From Armatimonadota bacterium (GTDB taxonomy: Bacteria > Armatimonadota > Fimbriimonadia > Fimbriimonadales > Fimbriimonadaceae), in assembly GCA_023392285.1 (NCBI GenBank), contig JAEVZK010000129.1, positions 1 through 21,625 on the forward strand: a DNA stretch of 21,625 bases, written 5' to 3'. Positions 7,812-14,845 of the stretch are shown here, in pieces. Within the stretch, counting starts at the first letter, position 1. Every line of letters begins with the position of its first letter. Position numbers and translations under genes: made by a program. The notes beneath the pieces are model-generated. The model searched no databases. It worked only from the letters and a program-made list of their open reading frames with translations, and was not told where the DNA came from.

Positions 7812-8156
7812 CTAACCTCGAAGCAAATTCATCTCATCGACGTCGACATTGTTCCGGAGCCTGAAGATCGCCATGATGATGCCCAGTCCGACCGCAACTT
7901 CGGCCGCTGCCACGGCCATCACGAAGATCACCATCATCTGTCCCGACATCGTGGCGGAATGCAGCTCACCAAGCCCAAGGCTTTTTGTCGGCATGTAGCG
8001 TGCGAAGGCGAGAAACGTCAGGTTCACAGAGTTCAGCATCAACTCGATGCACATGAAGATCACGATTGGGTTTCGGCGAATAATAACCCCCACCACGCCA
8101 ATCGTGAACATGAACAGCGCCAGTGAAAGGTAGGCGACGAGAGGCACACCGTTCAT
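7812..8156 (-). CDS. nuoK: NADH-quinone oxidoreductase subunit K
   Basis: 114 residues from ATG 8156, close to the family's ~100. Three hydrophobic helices are visible. The two buried glutamates needed for proton transfer are Glu38 (IFMCIELMLNSVNL) and Glu86 (VMAVAAAEVAVGLG). The frame can be read 32 codons further upstream, but those residues are Arg-rich, overlap the end of nuoJ and are unlike any NuoK, so the shorter start is preferred. An AGGG stands about 10 nt upstream. The ATG overlaps the stop of a 21-codon micro-ORF (ATGA), suggesting coupled translation. The C-terminus (NNVDVDEMNLLRG) is slightly longer than usual. The gene sits between nuoJ and nuoL, as in the standard order. Confidence 0.95.
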   Translation of the reverse strand: MNGVPLVAYLSLALFMFTIGVVGVIIRRNPIVIFMCIELMLNSVNLTFLAFARYMPTKSLGLGELHSATMSGQMMVIFVMAVAAAEVAVGLGIIMAIFRLRNNVDVDEMNLLRG

Positions 8157-8218
8157 TCGTGGGTCACCCTGGCCGCGCCAACCGTGAAGTTCGAAAGGTT
8201 CATTCCTCGACTCATCAT
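8153..8218 (-). CDS. 21-codon micro-ORF between nuoJ and nuoK
   Basis: A 21-codon frame begins with a double ATG at 8218, where the nuoJ stop and this start share a base (TGATG). It ends with a TGA that overlaps the nuoK ATG (ATGA). The nuoJ tail supplies GAGGAAGG four bases before the start, a good ribosome site. The peptide opens MMSRGMNLSNF and ends GAARVTHE; it is polar, with no membrane helix and no family I recognise. Third codon positions are mostly G or C (about 15 of 21), which is compatible with coding but not decisive at this length. It may only carry ribosomes across a 61-nt spacer to nuoK. Similar architecture recurs at the nuoL-nuoM junction, which makes chance less attractive. 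Confidence 0.45.
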   Translation of the reverse strand: MMSRGMNLSNFTVGAARVTHE

Positions 8219-8739
8219 CAAACCTTCCTCTTTGCAAGAAGAATCGATCCAACGATGCCGACGAGCAAAAGCACGCTCACGATTTCGAAGGGATATAGGT
8301 AATTGCTGAACAATTCGAGGCCTACTGCCTGGGGTGACCCGAAGGTCGCGTCTGAACGCGTCTGCGTGATCGACATCAGGGGAACCATCACTTGACTTCC
8401 CACCAGCCCGAGGAGGCAAAGACCAAAGAAGCCACCACCGATCCATTTAAAGTCTCGTCGTTCGAAAAGCGCCTGCGGCGCTCCAAGATTCAACAGCATG
8501 ATCACAAAGAGGAAGAGAACCATGATCGCGCCGGTGTAGACGACGATCTGAGTGATTCCCAACATCTCGCAGTTCAGCGTGAAGTAGATGAACGCGAGCA
8601 TGAAAAAGTTGAGAACCAGGCATAGGGCCGATCGAACAGCGTTCGAGAACGCGATCACCCCGATCGCCGCGACTGCCGCGATCGTTGCAAGAACGCCGAA
8701 CAGAATCAAGTTGCCCGCTGAGAAGCTTGAGGGATCCAT
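8218..8739 (-). CDS. nuoJ: NADH-quinone oxidoreductase subunit J
   Basis: 173 residues with five predicted helices, as expected for NuoJ, a small core subunit of the complex I membrane arm. The third helix, TQIVVYTGAIMVLFLFVIML, is the characteristic segment of the family and contains the conserved tyrosine and glycine next to the proposed pi-bulge. The ATG at 8739 directly abuts the nuoH stop (TAAATG). There is therefore no room for nuoI, which usually lies between nuoH and nuoJ. The end overlaps the start of the 21-codon micro-ORF. Confidence 0.95.
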   Translation of the reverse strand: MDPSSFSAGNLILFGVLATIAAVAAIGVIAFSNAVRSALCLVLNFFMLAFIYFTLNCEMLGITQIVVYTGAIMVLFLFVIMLLNLGAPQALFERRDFKWIGGGFFGLCLLGLVGSQVMVPLMSITQTRSDATFGSPQAVGLELFSNYLYPFEIVSVLLLVGIVGSILLAKRKV

Positions 8740-10056
8740 TTAAACTGCAGCCTCCGTTGGGGTCGGCGCATTGCTCGTGCGAGGGGCGGGATCAACCAGT
8801 CGCACCTCTCGCTCGACCAACTCCTTCTTGGATTCTCTACCAAAGCGAAGGATCGAAGCATACAGTCCGACGACGATGATCAGGCCTGCGACGGCGGCAA
8901 TCCATCCAGCGATTGGACCGTATACCTTCGTCAGCATGATCCAGAGCGCAACCACGATGAAATTCGCAGTCGCAAGCGGCAATAGGTTCTTCCAACCTAA
9001 AGACATGAGCTGGTCGTAACGAAGCCTTGGCAGGGTGGCACGAAGCCAGACGTAGACGCTGATCCCGAACGCGCATTTACTCAGAAACCAGAGCGCAGGG
9101 AGCACCGGACCGTTGTTGATCCAGGCGAGCGCGGGTATGGCCTCAAATCGAATCGGTAGAGGGAAGTTCCATCCACCAAGGAAGACCGTAGCAAAGATGC
9201 CCGAGAAGACAAACATCGCCGCATACTCACCCATGAAGAACACGGCGAACTTCATGGAGCTGTATTCCGTGTGGTAGCCGGCGATCAGCTCGTTTTCCGC
9301 TTCGGGCAGATCGAAGGGTGCCCTATTGGTTTCAGCAATCATGCAAATAAGGAAGACGCAAGCGGCCACGAAACCGTAAGGGGTGAGAATGAACCAGTTT
9401 TGAATGTAAGGAACTGCGCCCCAAAGCGGCTGGCTCTGCGCATGCACCATGTCGGTCATCCGCAGAGAGCCGTTTGCAAGTACGATGCAGGCGAGGGACA
9501 TGCCCATCGCCAGCTCGTAGCTGATGAGTTGAGCCGAAGCACGCAGACCTCCCATCAGCGAATACTTGTTGTTCGAAGCATAACCAGCAAGCACCACCCC
9601 GTACACACCCAAAGAAGAGATCGCGAGCATGTAAAGCACCCCGATGTTTGCGTCTGACACGGGCGTAATATTTCGCCAGGGACCGAACGGCAGGGTGGCA
9701 CCCAAGGCAAAGGCAGGAAAGAGTGCAATTGCGGGTGCGATGAAATAGATCACCCGGTCGATGGATGCTGGGGTGATGTCTTCCTTGAAAAATAGCTTGA
9801 CCCCATCCGCTATCGGTTGAAGAAGCCCCCAGAAACTCTTACCCCGAAGGAAGCCGGGGAGCCATTTTGCGTTCTTTGGGAGAGTTCCAACTCGGTTCGG
9901 GCCGATTCGGTCCTGCATCCAACTCAGTAGTCTTCGTTCCCACCAGATCAATCCTGGAACGAGCAACAGGATTGGGACAACGAGGAGCAGGGTTCGTCCC
10001 AATGCACTAAGCACATCCTGCAAGGCTGGATTCAAATTTTGCAACCAAGTCAGCAT
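8740..10056 (-). CDS. nuoH: NADH-quinone oxidoreductase subunit H
   Basis: 438 residues, longer than E. coli NuoH (325). NuoH is the core membrane subunit that forms the quinone cavity with NuoB and NuoD. Clear family segments are WWERRLLSWMQDRIGPNRVG, LQPIADGVKLFFKED, and near residue 250 ETNRAPFDLPEAENELIAGY with HTEYSS, the acidic loop next to the quinone site. Then come FFMGEYAAMF and LRATLPRLRYDQLM. The extra length includes a hydrophilic C-terminal tail of about 35 residues ending in APTPTEAAV, and a longer N-terminal segment. The ATG at 10056 lies 47 bp after the nuoG stop; no strong Shine-Dalgarno is visible there. The stop touches the nuoJ ATG. Confidence 0.96.
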   Translation of the reverse strand: MLTWLQNLNPALQDVLSALGRTLLLVVPILLLVPGLIWWERRLLSWMQDRIGPNRVGTLPKNAKWLPGFLRGKSFWGLLQPIADGVKLFFKEDITPASIDRVIYFIAPAIALFPAFALGATLPFGPWRNITPVSDANIGVLYMLAISSLGVYGVVLAGYASNNKYSLMGGLRASAQLISYELAMGMSLACIVLANGSLRMTDMVHAQSQPLWGAVPYIQNWFILTPYGFVAACVFLICMIAETNRAPFDLPEAENELIAGYHTEYSSMKFAVFFMGEYAAMFVFSGIFATVFLGGWNFPLPIRFEAIPALAWINNGPVLPALWFLSKCAFGISVYVWLRATLPRLRYDQLMSLGWKNLLPLATANFIVVALWIMLTKVYGPIAGWIAAVAGLIIVVGLYASILRFGRESKKELVEREVRLVDPAPRTSNAPTPTEAAV

Positions 10057-10103
10057 GTTTCGCGATTCACTTTACCTTTTGACACCTAAGACCTGCCAGC
10101 CGT

Positions 10104-12140
10104 TTAAACCCTTGCCAACTCTTTAGCTGGCTTTAGAATCGTTCCCTCAGTTCCAGAGAGCTCGTGATATTGCACGTCTTCAAACTGCGGATGAGCCGCC
10201 CGAATCATGTCCATCACTTCACCCGGATTGAACAGAGGCCGCTCACCTTTCAAGCGCAGTGCCAGTTCACTAAAAACGCGCCAAGCTGGTTTTGCGTCGC
10301 CTTTGACAGGGAGCACCGGGTCCATGCGTTGAACGCGCCGCTCGATGCTGGTCCAGGTGCCTTCCATCTCCGCGGGAGCTGGCATTGGCAGGATCACGCT
10401 CGCGTAGTTGGCCGCCTCAGATTCGCTATGTCCTTGGAACACGAGGAAGGGAACTGTTTCCAGAGCCTCGCGTACTGTCGCGGCATCGAGGTGACTCTCA
10501 AAGGGATCACAACCCATCAGCCATAAGGCATTGAAGCGGCCGCTTGCGCACCCGTCGAGAATTTGGTCGGTGTTCGAGCCAGTCGTGGGGGTAAACCCAA
10601 GCTCTTCCGCTCCCTGCGAATTCGCATGGAGACCGTAGACGCTCAACGATCCGCTCGCAGAGAGCACCTCCAAAGTTTCTTGTGCGCCCAAATCGTTGTA
10701 AAGCCGCTGCGTCGCGATGATTGCTGCTTCGCCCCCGGAAAGCATCTCTCTCACCGCCTTCAAACTGCCAGCATCGAATCCAGTTGCGCCAGCCTCTCCC
10801 GTGCGGAGCGCCTTAGCCGCATCCAAAGCGCCTCCCGGCTGGTACCGGAGAACGACTTCAGCAAAGGCATCTGCGTCGGTTGGACCTTCGCTGACCACCG
10901 CAATCCGCGCGCTATGCAGCGTGTGCGCTTTTCGGACTCGCAGAAAGAGGATTGGCTCCTCGTCCGCAAGAGATGATCCAAAAATGACGATCACCGGTAC
11001 CTTCTCGTACTCGTCGATGCGCCTTTGCTTGAGGTTTAGCCTTGACCGTTCCTCTCTAGTCGGAAGGTAGCGCTGGAAACGGTAATCCACATGGTCGCTC
11101 CCAAAGATGTTGCTGAACGTTTGGCGAGCGATGAAAAGGTCTTCGTTCGAGTTCTTAGCCCCTCCCAAGAGCGCGACTTCTCCATGAAAGGCTTTACGTA
11201 TCTCGTCGTAGGCTTCGGGCCAACTTGACTGAACGAGCGCGTCGCCACGTCGCACCAACGGCTTCGTCAGCCGCGTATCGCTGTTGTAATAGTCGTGTCC
11301 GAATTTGCCTCTGTCGCAGGTCCACTCTTCATTGACTGACTCGTTGATTCGCCCATTAATTCGCACCATTCGATTAACCCGGTGGTCGAACCAGATGCTG
11401 CAGCCGTTGGAACACTCCGCGCAGATCGCCGGCTTCGTCTCCAAATCCCAGGGCCTTGCGCGGAACCGGTATTTCGCGCTGGTCAGCGCTCCGACCGGAC
11501 AGATCTCGATCACGTTTCCGGAGAACTTGGAGTCGAAGTCGGTCATCTCGAAAGTTGAAGGCTGCATCGAGGCTCCGCGGAAACGAAATGCCAGTTGGGC
11601 ATCACCCGAAATTTCTTCCGTGAAGCGAACGCAGCGCCCGCATTGAATGCAGCGCTCCAAATCCAGCGTGACGTACTGGCTCAGCGGAAACGCCTTTGGA
11701 AGATGGCGCTTGAGCTCCACGAACCGAGATGTCGAGGGCCCATAAAATAGGGTGTTGTTTTGGAGGGGACATTCGCCGCCGCGATCGCAGATCGGGCAGT
11801 CGAGCGGGTGATTGATGAGCAGAAACTCAAGAACGCCTTTGCGATCCCTGTGCACCATCTCGGTGTCCGTGTAAATCGCCATTCCTTCGCTTGCGGGCAA
11901 AGTGCAGCCCGCCTGCGGCTTGGGCATCTTCTTAATCGTTCCGTCTGGTCCCTTGAATCCAACCTCGACAAGGCACATGCGGCACATGCCGACTGGCTTC
12001 ATCCGTGGGTGATAGCAAAATATTGGGATTTCCAGACCCAGCCGTTTAACGGACTCGACGATCAGCTCCCCTTTGGGAACCTGAATTTCGATGTCGTTGA
12101 TCTGAATCGTAACGAGCTCTGGTTGGGCGACCGCTGCCAT
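10104..12140 (-). CDS. nuoG: NADH-quinone oxidoreductase subunit G, iron-sulfur subunit with N7 site
   Basis: 678 residues. NuoG is the large iron-sulfur subunit of the complex I peripheral arm. Cluster ligands can all be counted. The 2Fe-2S site uses Cys42, Cys53, Cys56 and Cys79. The His-Cys3 4Fe-4S site uses His111, Cys115, Cys118 and Cys124 (HPLDCPICDRGGEC). The next 4Fe-4S site uses Cys164, Cys167, Cys170 and Cys214. A C-x2-C-x3-C-x27-C set at Cys240, Cys243, Cys247 and Cys275 matches the optional N7 cluster known from Thermus and E. coli. The rest, to about residue 620, is a reduced molybdopterin-oxidoreductase-like domain, shorter than in E. coli NuoG (908 residues). It is the first gene of this nuo operon, divergent from purF. 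TAAACT at 12155-12150 could be a -10 box nine bases before the ATG. Confidence 0.96.
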   Translation of the reverse strand: MAAVAQPELVTIQINDIEIQVPKGELIVESVKRLGLEIPIFCYHPRMKPVGMCRMCLVEVGFKGPDGTIKKMPKPQAGCTLPASEGMAIYTDTEMVHRDRKGVLEFLLINHPLDCPICDRGGECPLQNNTLFYGPSTSRFVELKRHLPKAFPLSQYVTLDLERCIQCGRCVRFTEEISGDAQLAFRFRGASMQPSTFEMTDFDSKFSGNVIEICPVGALTSAKYRFRARPWDLETKPAICAECSNGCSIWFDHRVNRMVRINGRINESVNEEWTCDRGKFGHDYYNSDTRLTKPLVRRGDALVQSSWPEAYDEIRKAFHGEVALLGGAKNSNEDLFIARQTFSNIFGSDHVDYRFQRYLPTREERSRLNLKQRRIDEYEKVPVIVIFGSSLADEEPILFLRVRKAHTLHSARIAVVSEGPTDADAFAEVVLRYQPGGALDAAKALRTGEAGATGFDAGSLKAVREMLSGGEAAIIATQRLYNDLGAQETLEVLSASGSLSVYGLHANSQGAEELGFTPTTGSNTDQILDGCASGRFNALWLMGCDPFESHLDAATVREALETVPFLVFQGHSESEAANYASVILPMPAPAEMEGTWTSIERRVQRMDPVLPVKGDAKPAWRVFSELALRLKGERPLFNPGEVMDMIRAAHPQFEDVQYHELSGTEGTILKPAKELARV

Positions 12141-12594
12141 GCGGCTATCAGTTTAACTTATTCGCTATTCACCTGTATTCCGAAGCTGTGGTGATCTCCG
12201 CAATTCTTGCGCCGTCCAAACTTGGTTCGTCTCTGTCAATGAGTGGATCTGACGACGACTGGCTGTTCGTTGGATGTGTGGGAACTCGATCGCTTATGCA
12301 AGTGATCTTGCGTAGAGCCAAACGAGGTTAAACTTCGCCGATTCCTTCCGCCTTTAAATCCACCTAATCAAGCATGCTGCCCGCATCCTGATCGCAATTG
12401 GGGCGTGAGTTCATTTTCAACGGCATTTATTGCGCAACAACACGCAACGAAGGTTGAGCAGTTTCGCCTCCAATAACGTCAAAATTATTACAAAGAGGCT
12501 CAAAGGCTGTATTGCTCTCCCCTTGACAGCATGCGAGCCTTTTTCCACGTCTGAAGGACTCAAATTCTAGCGTGTAACTCCGCTATACTTAGGT
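12141..12594. other. 454-bp divergent intergenic region between nuoG and purF
   Basis: This is the only long non-coding stretch in the window. It must hold the promoters of the leftward nuo operon and of rightward purF. Toward purF, TATACT at 12584-12589 is a good -10. Toward nuoG, TAAACT (12155-12150 on the minus strand) is a weaker candidate. A consensus-like TTGACA at 12523-12528 has no matching -10 at 16-18 bp. I see no tRNA, no strong hairpin followed by T-run, no riboswitch-like fold and no long repeat. A 30-codon frame (12239-12331, plus) exists but has no ribosome site. The size is large compared with the 0-60 bp gaps elsewhere in the window. Confidence 0.6.
12584..12589 (+). promoter_or_regulatory. 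Candidate -10 box of a leaderless purF transcript
   Basis: TATACT ends five bases before the purF GTG at 12595. A start point 6-7 bases downstream of the hexamer would fall on the start codon. No Shine-Dalgarno at a normal distance is present, and no convincing -35 was found 16-18 bp upstream. Confidence 0.5.
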
Positions 12595-14091
12595 GTGAAA
12601 TCACCCTTTGACTCGGATCGCTTAAAGGAAGAGTGTGGGGTATTAGGAGTCTTCACTCCCGATCAGGAAGCCGCCCGCGTCGCGTTTTTCGGCCTCTTTG
12701 CGCTCCAGCATCGGGGTCAAGAATCTGCTGGCATCGCGGTAAGCGACGGCACCAGCGTCCGCATGCACAAGGACATGGGCCTGGTCAGTCAAGTCTTCAA
12801 CGAGGACGCGCTGCAGTCTCTACCGGGTCATATGGCGGTCGGCCACACCCGCTACAGTACAACCGGGGCGAGCGTCTTGCGCAATGCTCAGCCACTGTAT
12901 TGCCAATCTCTAGTCGGAGACATCGCGCTCGCCCACAACGGCAACCTTATTAACGCGCGAGAGCTTCGTATACAACTGCAGTCTCAAGGCGAGATCTTTG
13001 AAACGACGAGCGACACCGAGCTGATGGCGCGAATCTTCGTCCGAAACATCGATAAGGGTCCAGAACATGCGGTTGCGGAAATCATGCGACTCGTGAAAGG
13101 CGCTTACTCGTGCACGGTTGTGACACCCCACATGCTAATCGGATTTCGCGATCCTGCCGGAATTCGACCGCTCTCAGCGGGTCGGGTCGGCTCGTCCGGC
13201 TACATGGTCGCAAGTGAAACTTGCGCTTTCGGTCCAGTCAATGGAGAGCCGGAACATGAGCTAGAACCCGGCGAGATGGTGATTATCGACTCGCAAGGCA
13301 TGAGATTTGCATGCGGCGCACAAGCGGATTGCAAGGCGATGTGCTTATTTGAGTTCATCTATTTCGCGCGGCCAGACTCGCACATGTATGGTCAATTGCT
13401 TTACACCGCACGGGAAAAAATGGGTCGAAACTTGGCGCGAGAACACGGCGTGGTCGCCGATGTCGTCGTGCCGGTGCCCGACAGCGGCATTCCCGCAGCC
13501 ATCGGCTACAGCCGAGAAAGCGGGATTCCGTTTCGAGAGGGGATGACGAAGAGTCGATATATCCACCGAACATTCATCGCGCCAGACCAGCGCATGAGGG
13601 AGCGCGGGGTCAGGATGAAGCTAACTCCTCTCGTGGAGCATATCCAAGGGAAACGCGTCGTTCTCGTCGATGACAGCATCGTGCGTGGCACCACCACCAA
13701 GCAAATTGTTAAGATGATGTTCGAGTCGGGAGCCACTCAGGTTCATGTCAGGATCACGGCACCTCCGATCACCAACCCCTGTTTTTATGGCATCGACATG
13801 GCGAGCAAAGGGGAACTGGCGGCTGCAAGGATGAGTATCGAAGATCTTCGTCGAGAACTGGGAGCAACGACCCTCGGCTACCTTTCCATCGAAGGAGCGG
13901 TCGAGGCAGCTGGCAAGCCAAAGGACAATTTCTGTCTCGCCTGCTTCACCGGAAAGTATCCCATTCCCATTCCTGGTGAGGTTCAGAAGCACGCCTTCGA
14001 TGATCCGCCCGATGTGGGCGAAATGGGTGCCTTCGACCAAGCGGGACACGAACTGCAAAACAATCCGCCTTTGGAACCGTCTCAGCTATAA
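12595..14091 (+). CDS. purF: Amidophosphoribosyltransferase (glutamine PRPP amidotransferase)
   Basis: 498 residues. PurF makes 5-phosphoribosylamine from PRPP and glutamine, the first step of purine synthesis, in the cytosol. After a short N-terminal propeptide (KEE), Cys14 in EECGVLGVF should become the N-terminal nucleophile of the glutaminase domain. FALQHRGQESAGIA and the HNGNL loop support that domain. The PRPP loop is DDSIVRGTT at 359-367. The four cysteines of the Bacillus-type 4Fe-4S cluster appear to be kept: Cys250 (CLFEFIYFARPDS), Cys396 (NPCFYGID), Cys447 and Cys450 (NFCLACFTGKYP). The protein therefore belongs to the iron-sulfur, propeptide-processed type and not the E. coli type. 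The start is GTG, with a TATACT box five bases upstream that suggests leaderless translation. The stop directly abuts the next gene's ATG. Confidence 0.97.
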   Translation: MKSPFDSDRLKEECGVLGVFTPDQEAARVAFFGLFALQHRGQESAGIAVSDGTSVRMHKDMGLVSQVFNEDALQSLPGHMAVGHTRYSTTGASVLRNAQPLYCQSLVGDIALAHNGNLINARELRIQLQSQGEIFETTSDTELMARIFVRNIDKGPEHAVAEIMRLVKGAYSCTVVTPHMLIGFRDPAGIRPLSAGRVGSSGYMVASETCAFGPVNGEPEHELEPGEMVIIDSQGMRFACGAQADCKAMCLFEFIYFARPDSHMYGQLLYTAREKMGRNLAREHGVVADVVVPVPDSGIPAAIGYSRESGIPFREGMTKSRYIHRTFIAPDQRMRERGVRMKLTPLVEHIQGKRVVLVDDSIVRGTTTKQIVKMMFESGATQVHVRITAPPITNPCFYGIDMASKGELAAARMSIEDLRRELGATTLGYLSIEGAVEAAGKPKDNFCLACFTGKYPIPIPGEVQKHAFDDPPDVGEMGAFDQAGHELQNNPPLEPSQL

Positions 14092-14826
14092 ATGTCGAAG
14101 CTCGTCACATGTGCCGGAGTGCTCCTAAGCTTGTTTGCCGCCTCCCAGCTCGTCGCGGATGCGCGACCGGCTTATGCGAAGAAGGAAGGCAAAACGTGCG
14201 GCTACTGCCACTTAAACCCCGCCGGAGGTGGAGAACGAACCTTTCGCGGGATGTTTTATGGTGCCAACGATCTGAGTTTCGCCAATTTTGCTGAGAAGCG
14301 CGAAGCATCAGTCGCCGGCGCAGTTCAGGATGCAATGGGCGCAAAGGCGGCCGCCACGATCGGGTACGTCGGAAACGTAAGCGGACCTGCCTTCCGCCAA
14401 GTCGGATTGGCCGCACTGCATGGTCCAGTGATCGTCCTCTTTCTGGACAAAACGTCTGACGCCGCAAAAGACGCGATCGCGATTCTCCGCGCTTTCTCGG
14501 AATCTTACGGCAAAACCTTTACGGCCCTCGCAATTCTGGAAGGATCGGAGACGGATGCCCTCAGGGCCACGGAAGAGCTCGGCTCTAAACTACGCGTCCT
14601 GCCCGACGATGGAAGCGCGGCGAAAAAGTTTGGCGCAAAGCTTGGCTTCGATTTCCTCGTTATGAACAAGCTTCAGGAAGATCCGACCGTTATCGCGGGC
14701 TTCTCGAAGGCAAATCTGGATTCGGCTGTCCAAAAGCTCGCCGGGTTTGGTTTACCCCTACCGCCGCACGACTTCAACAAGGCTCCTGAGAGTCCCGTTC
14801 GTGGCGGCCCGCTCATGAGAAGCTAA
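14092..14826 (+). CDS. Secreted protein: single-haem cytochrome c motif joined to a thioredoxin-like domain
   Basis: 244 residues. Residues 1-24 or so form a signal peptide. A c-type haem site C-x-x-C-H follows at Cys36-Cys39-His40 (KTCGYCHLNPAGGG). The context RPAYAKKEGKTCGYCH is typical of small periplasmic cytochrome-like proteins. From about residue 105 (GPVIVLFLDKTSDAAKDAIA) the pattern of strands and helices looks like a thioredoxin/redoxin fold with a late strand LRVLPDDG and FDFLVMNK. There are no cysteines in this part, so disulfide chemistry is excluded and a binding or structural role is more likely. The ATG immediately follows the purF stop (TAAATG) and has no clear ribosome site, so reinitiation after purF is probable. 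The haem motif is seen directly; the thioredoxin fold is inferred from the secondary-structure pattern and should be treated as moderate. Confidence 0.75.
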   Translation: MSKLVTCAGVLLSLFAASQLVADARPAYAKKEGKTCGYCHLNPAGGGERTFRGMFYGANDLSFANFAEKREASVAGAVQDAMGAKAAATIGYVGNVSGPAFRQVGLAALHGPVIVLFLDKTSDAAKDAIAILRAFSESYGKTFTALAILEGSETDALRATEELGSKLRVLPDDGSAAKKFGAKLGFDFLVMNKLQEDPTVIAGFSKANLDSAVQKLAGFGLPLPPHDFNKAPESPVRGGPLMRS

Positions 14827-14833
14827 ATGCCTT

Positions 14834-14839
14834 CATAAT
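14834..14839 (+). promoter_or_regulatory. Candidate -10 box before the ApgM-like gene
   Basis: CATAAT ends six bases before the ATG at 14846 and no ribosome site is visible in between. The spacing would place the transcript start at the start codon. The match lacks the leading T. Confidence 0.35.
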
Positions 14840-14845
14840 CTCGCC

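Noticed and set aside
8157..8252. Upstream 32-codon extension of nuoK
   Set aside because: The extra residues overlap nuoJ, are charged and do not resemble NuoK, which starts just before its first helix.
12239..12331. 30-codon plus-strand frame in the nuoG-purF spacer
   Set aside because: There is no ribosome site, no promoter at leaderless distance and no family resemblance; a frame of this size is expected by chance in 454 bp.
12523..12528. TTGACA as a purF -35 box
   Set aside because: It is a perfect hexamer, but no -10-like sequence occurs 16-18 bp downstream, and it is 55 bp from the TATACT box.
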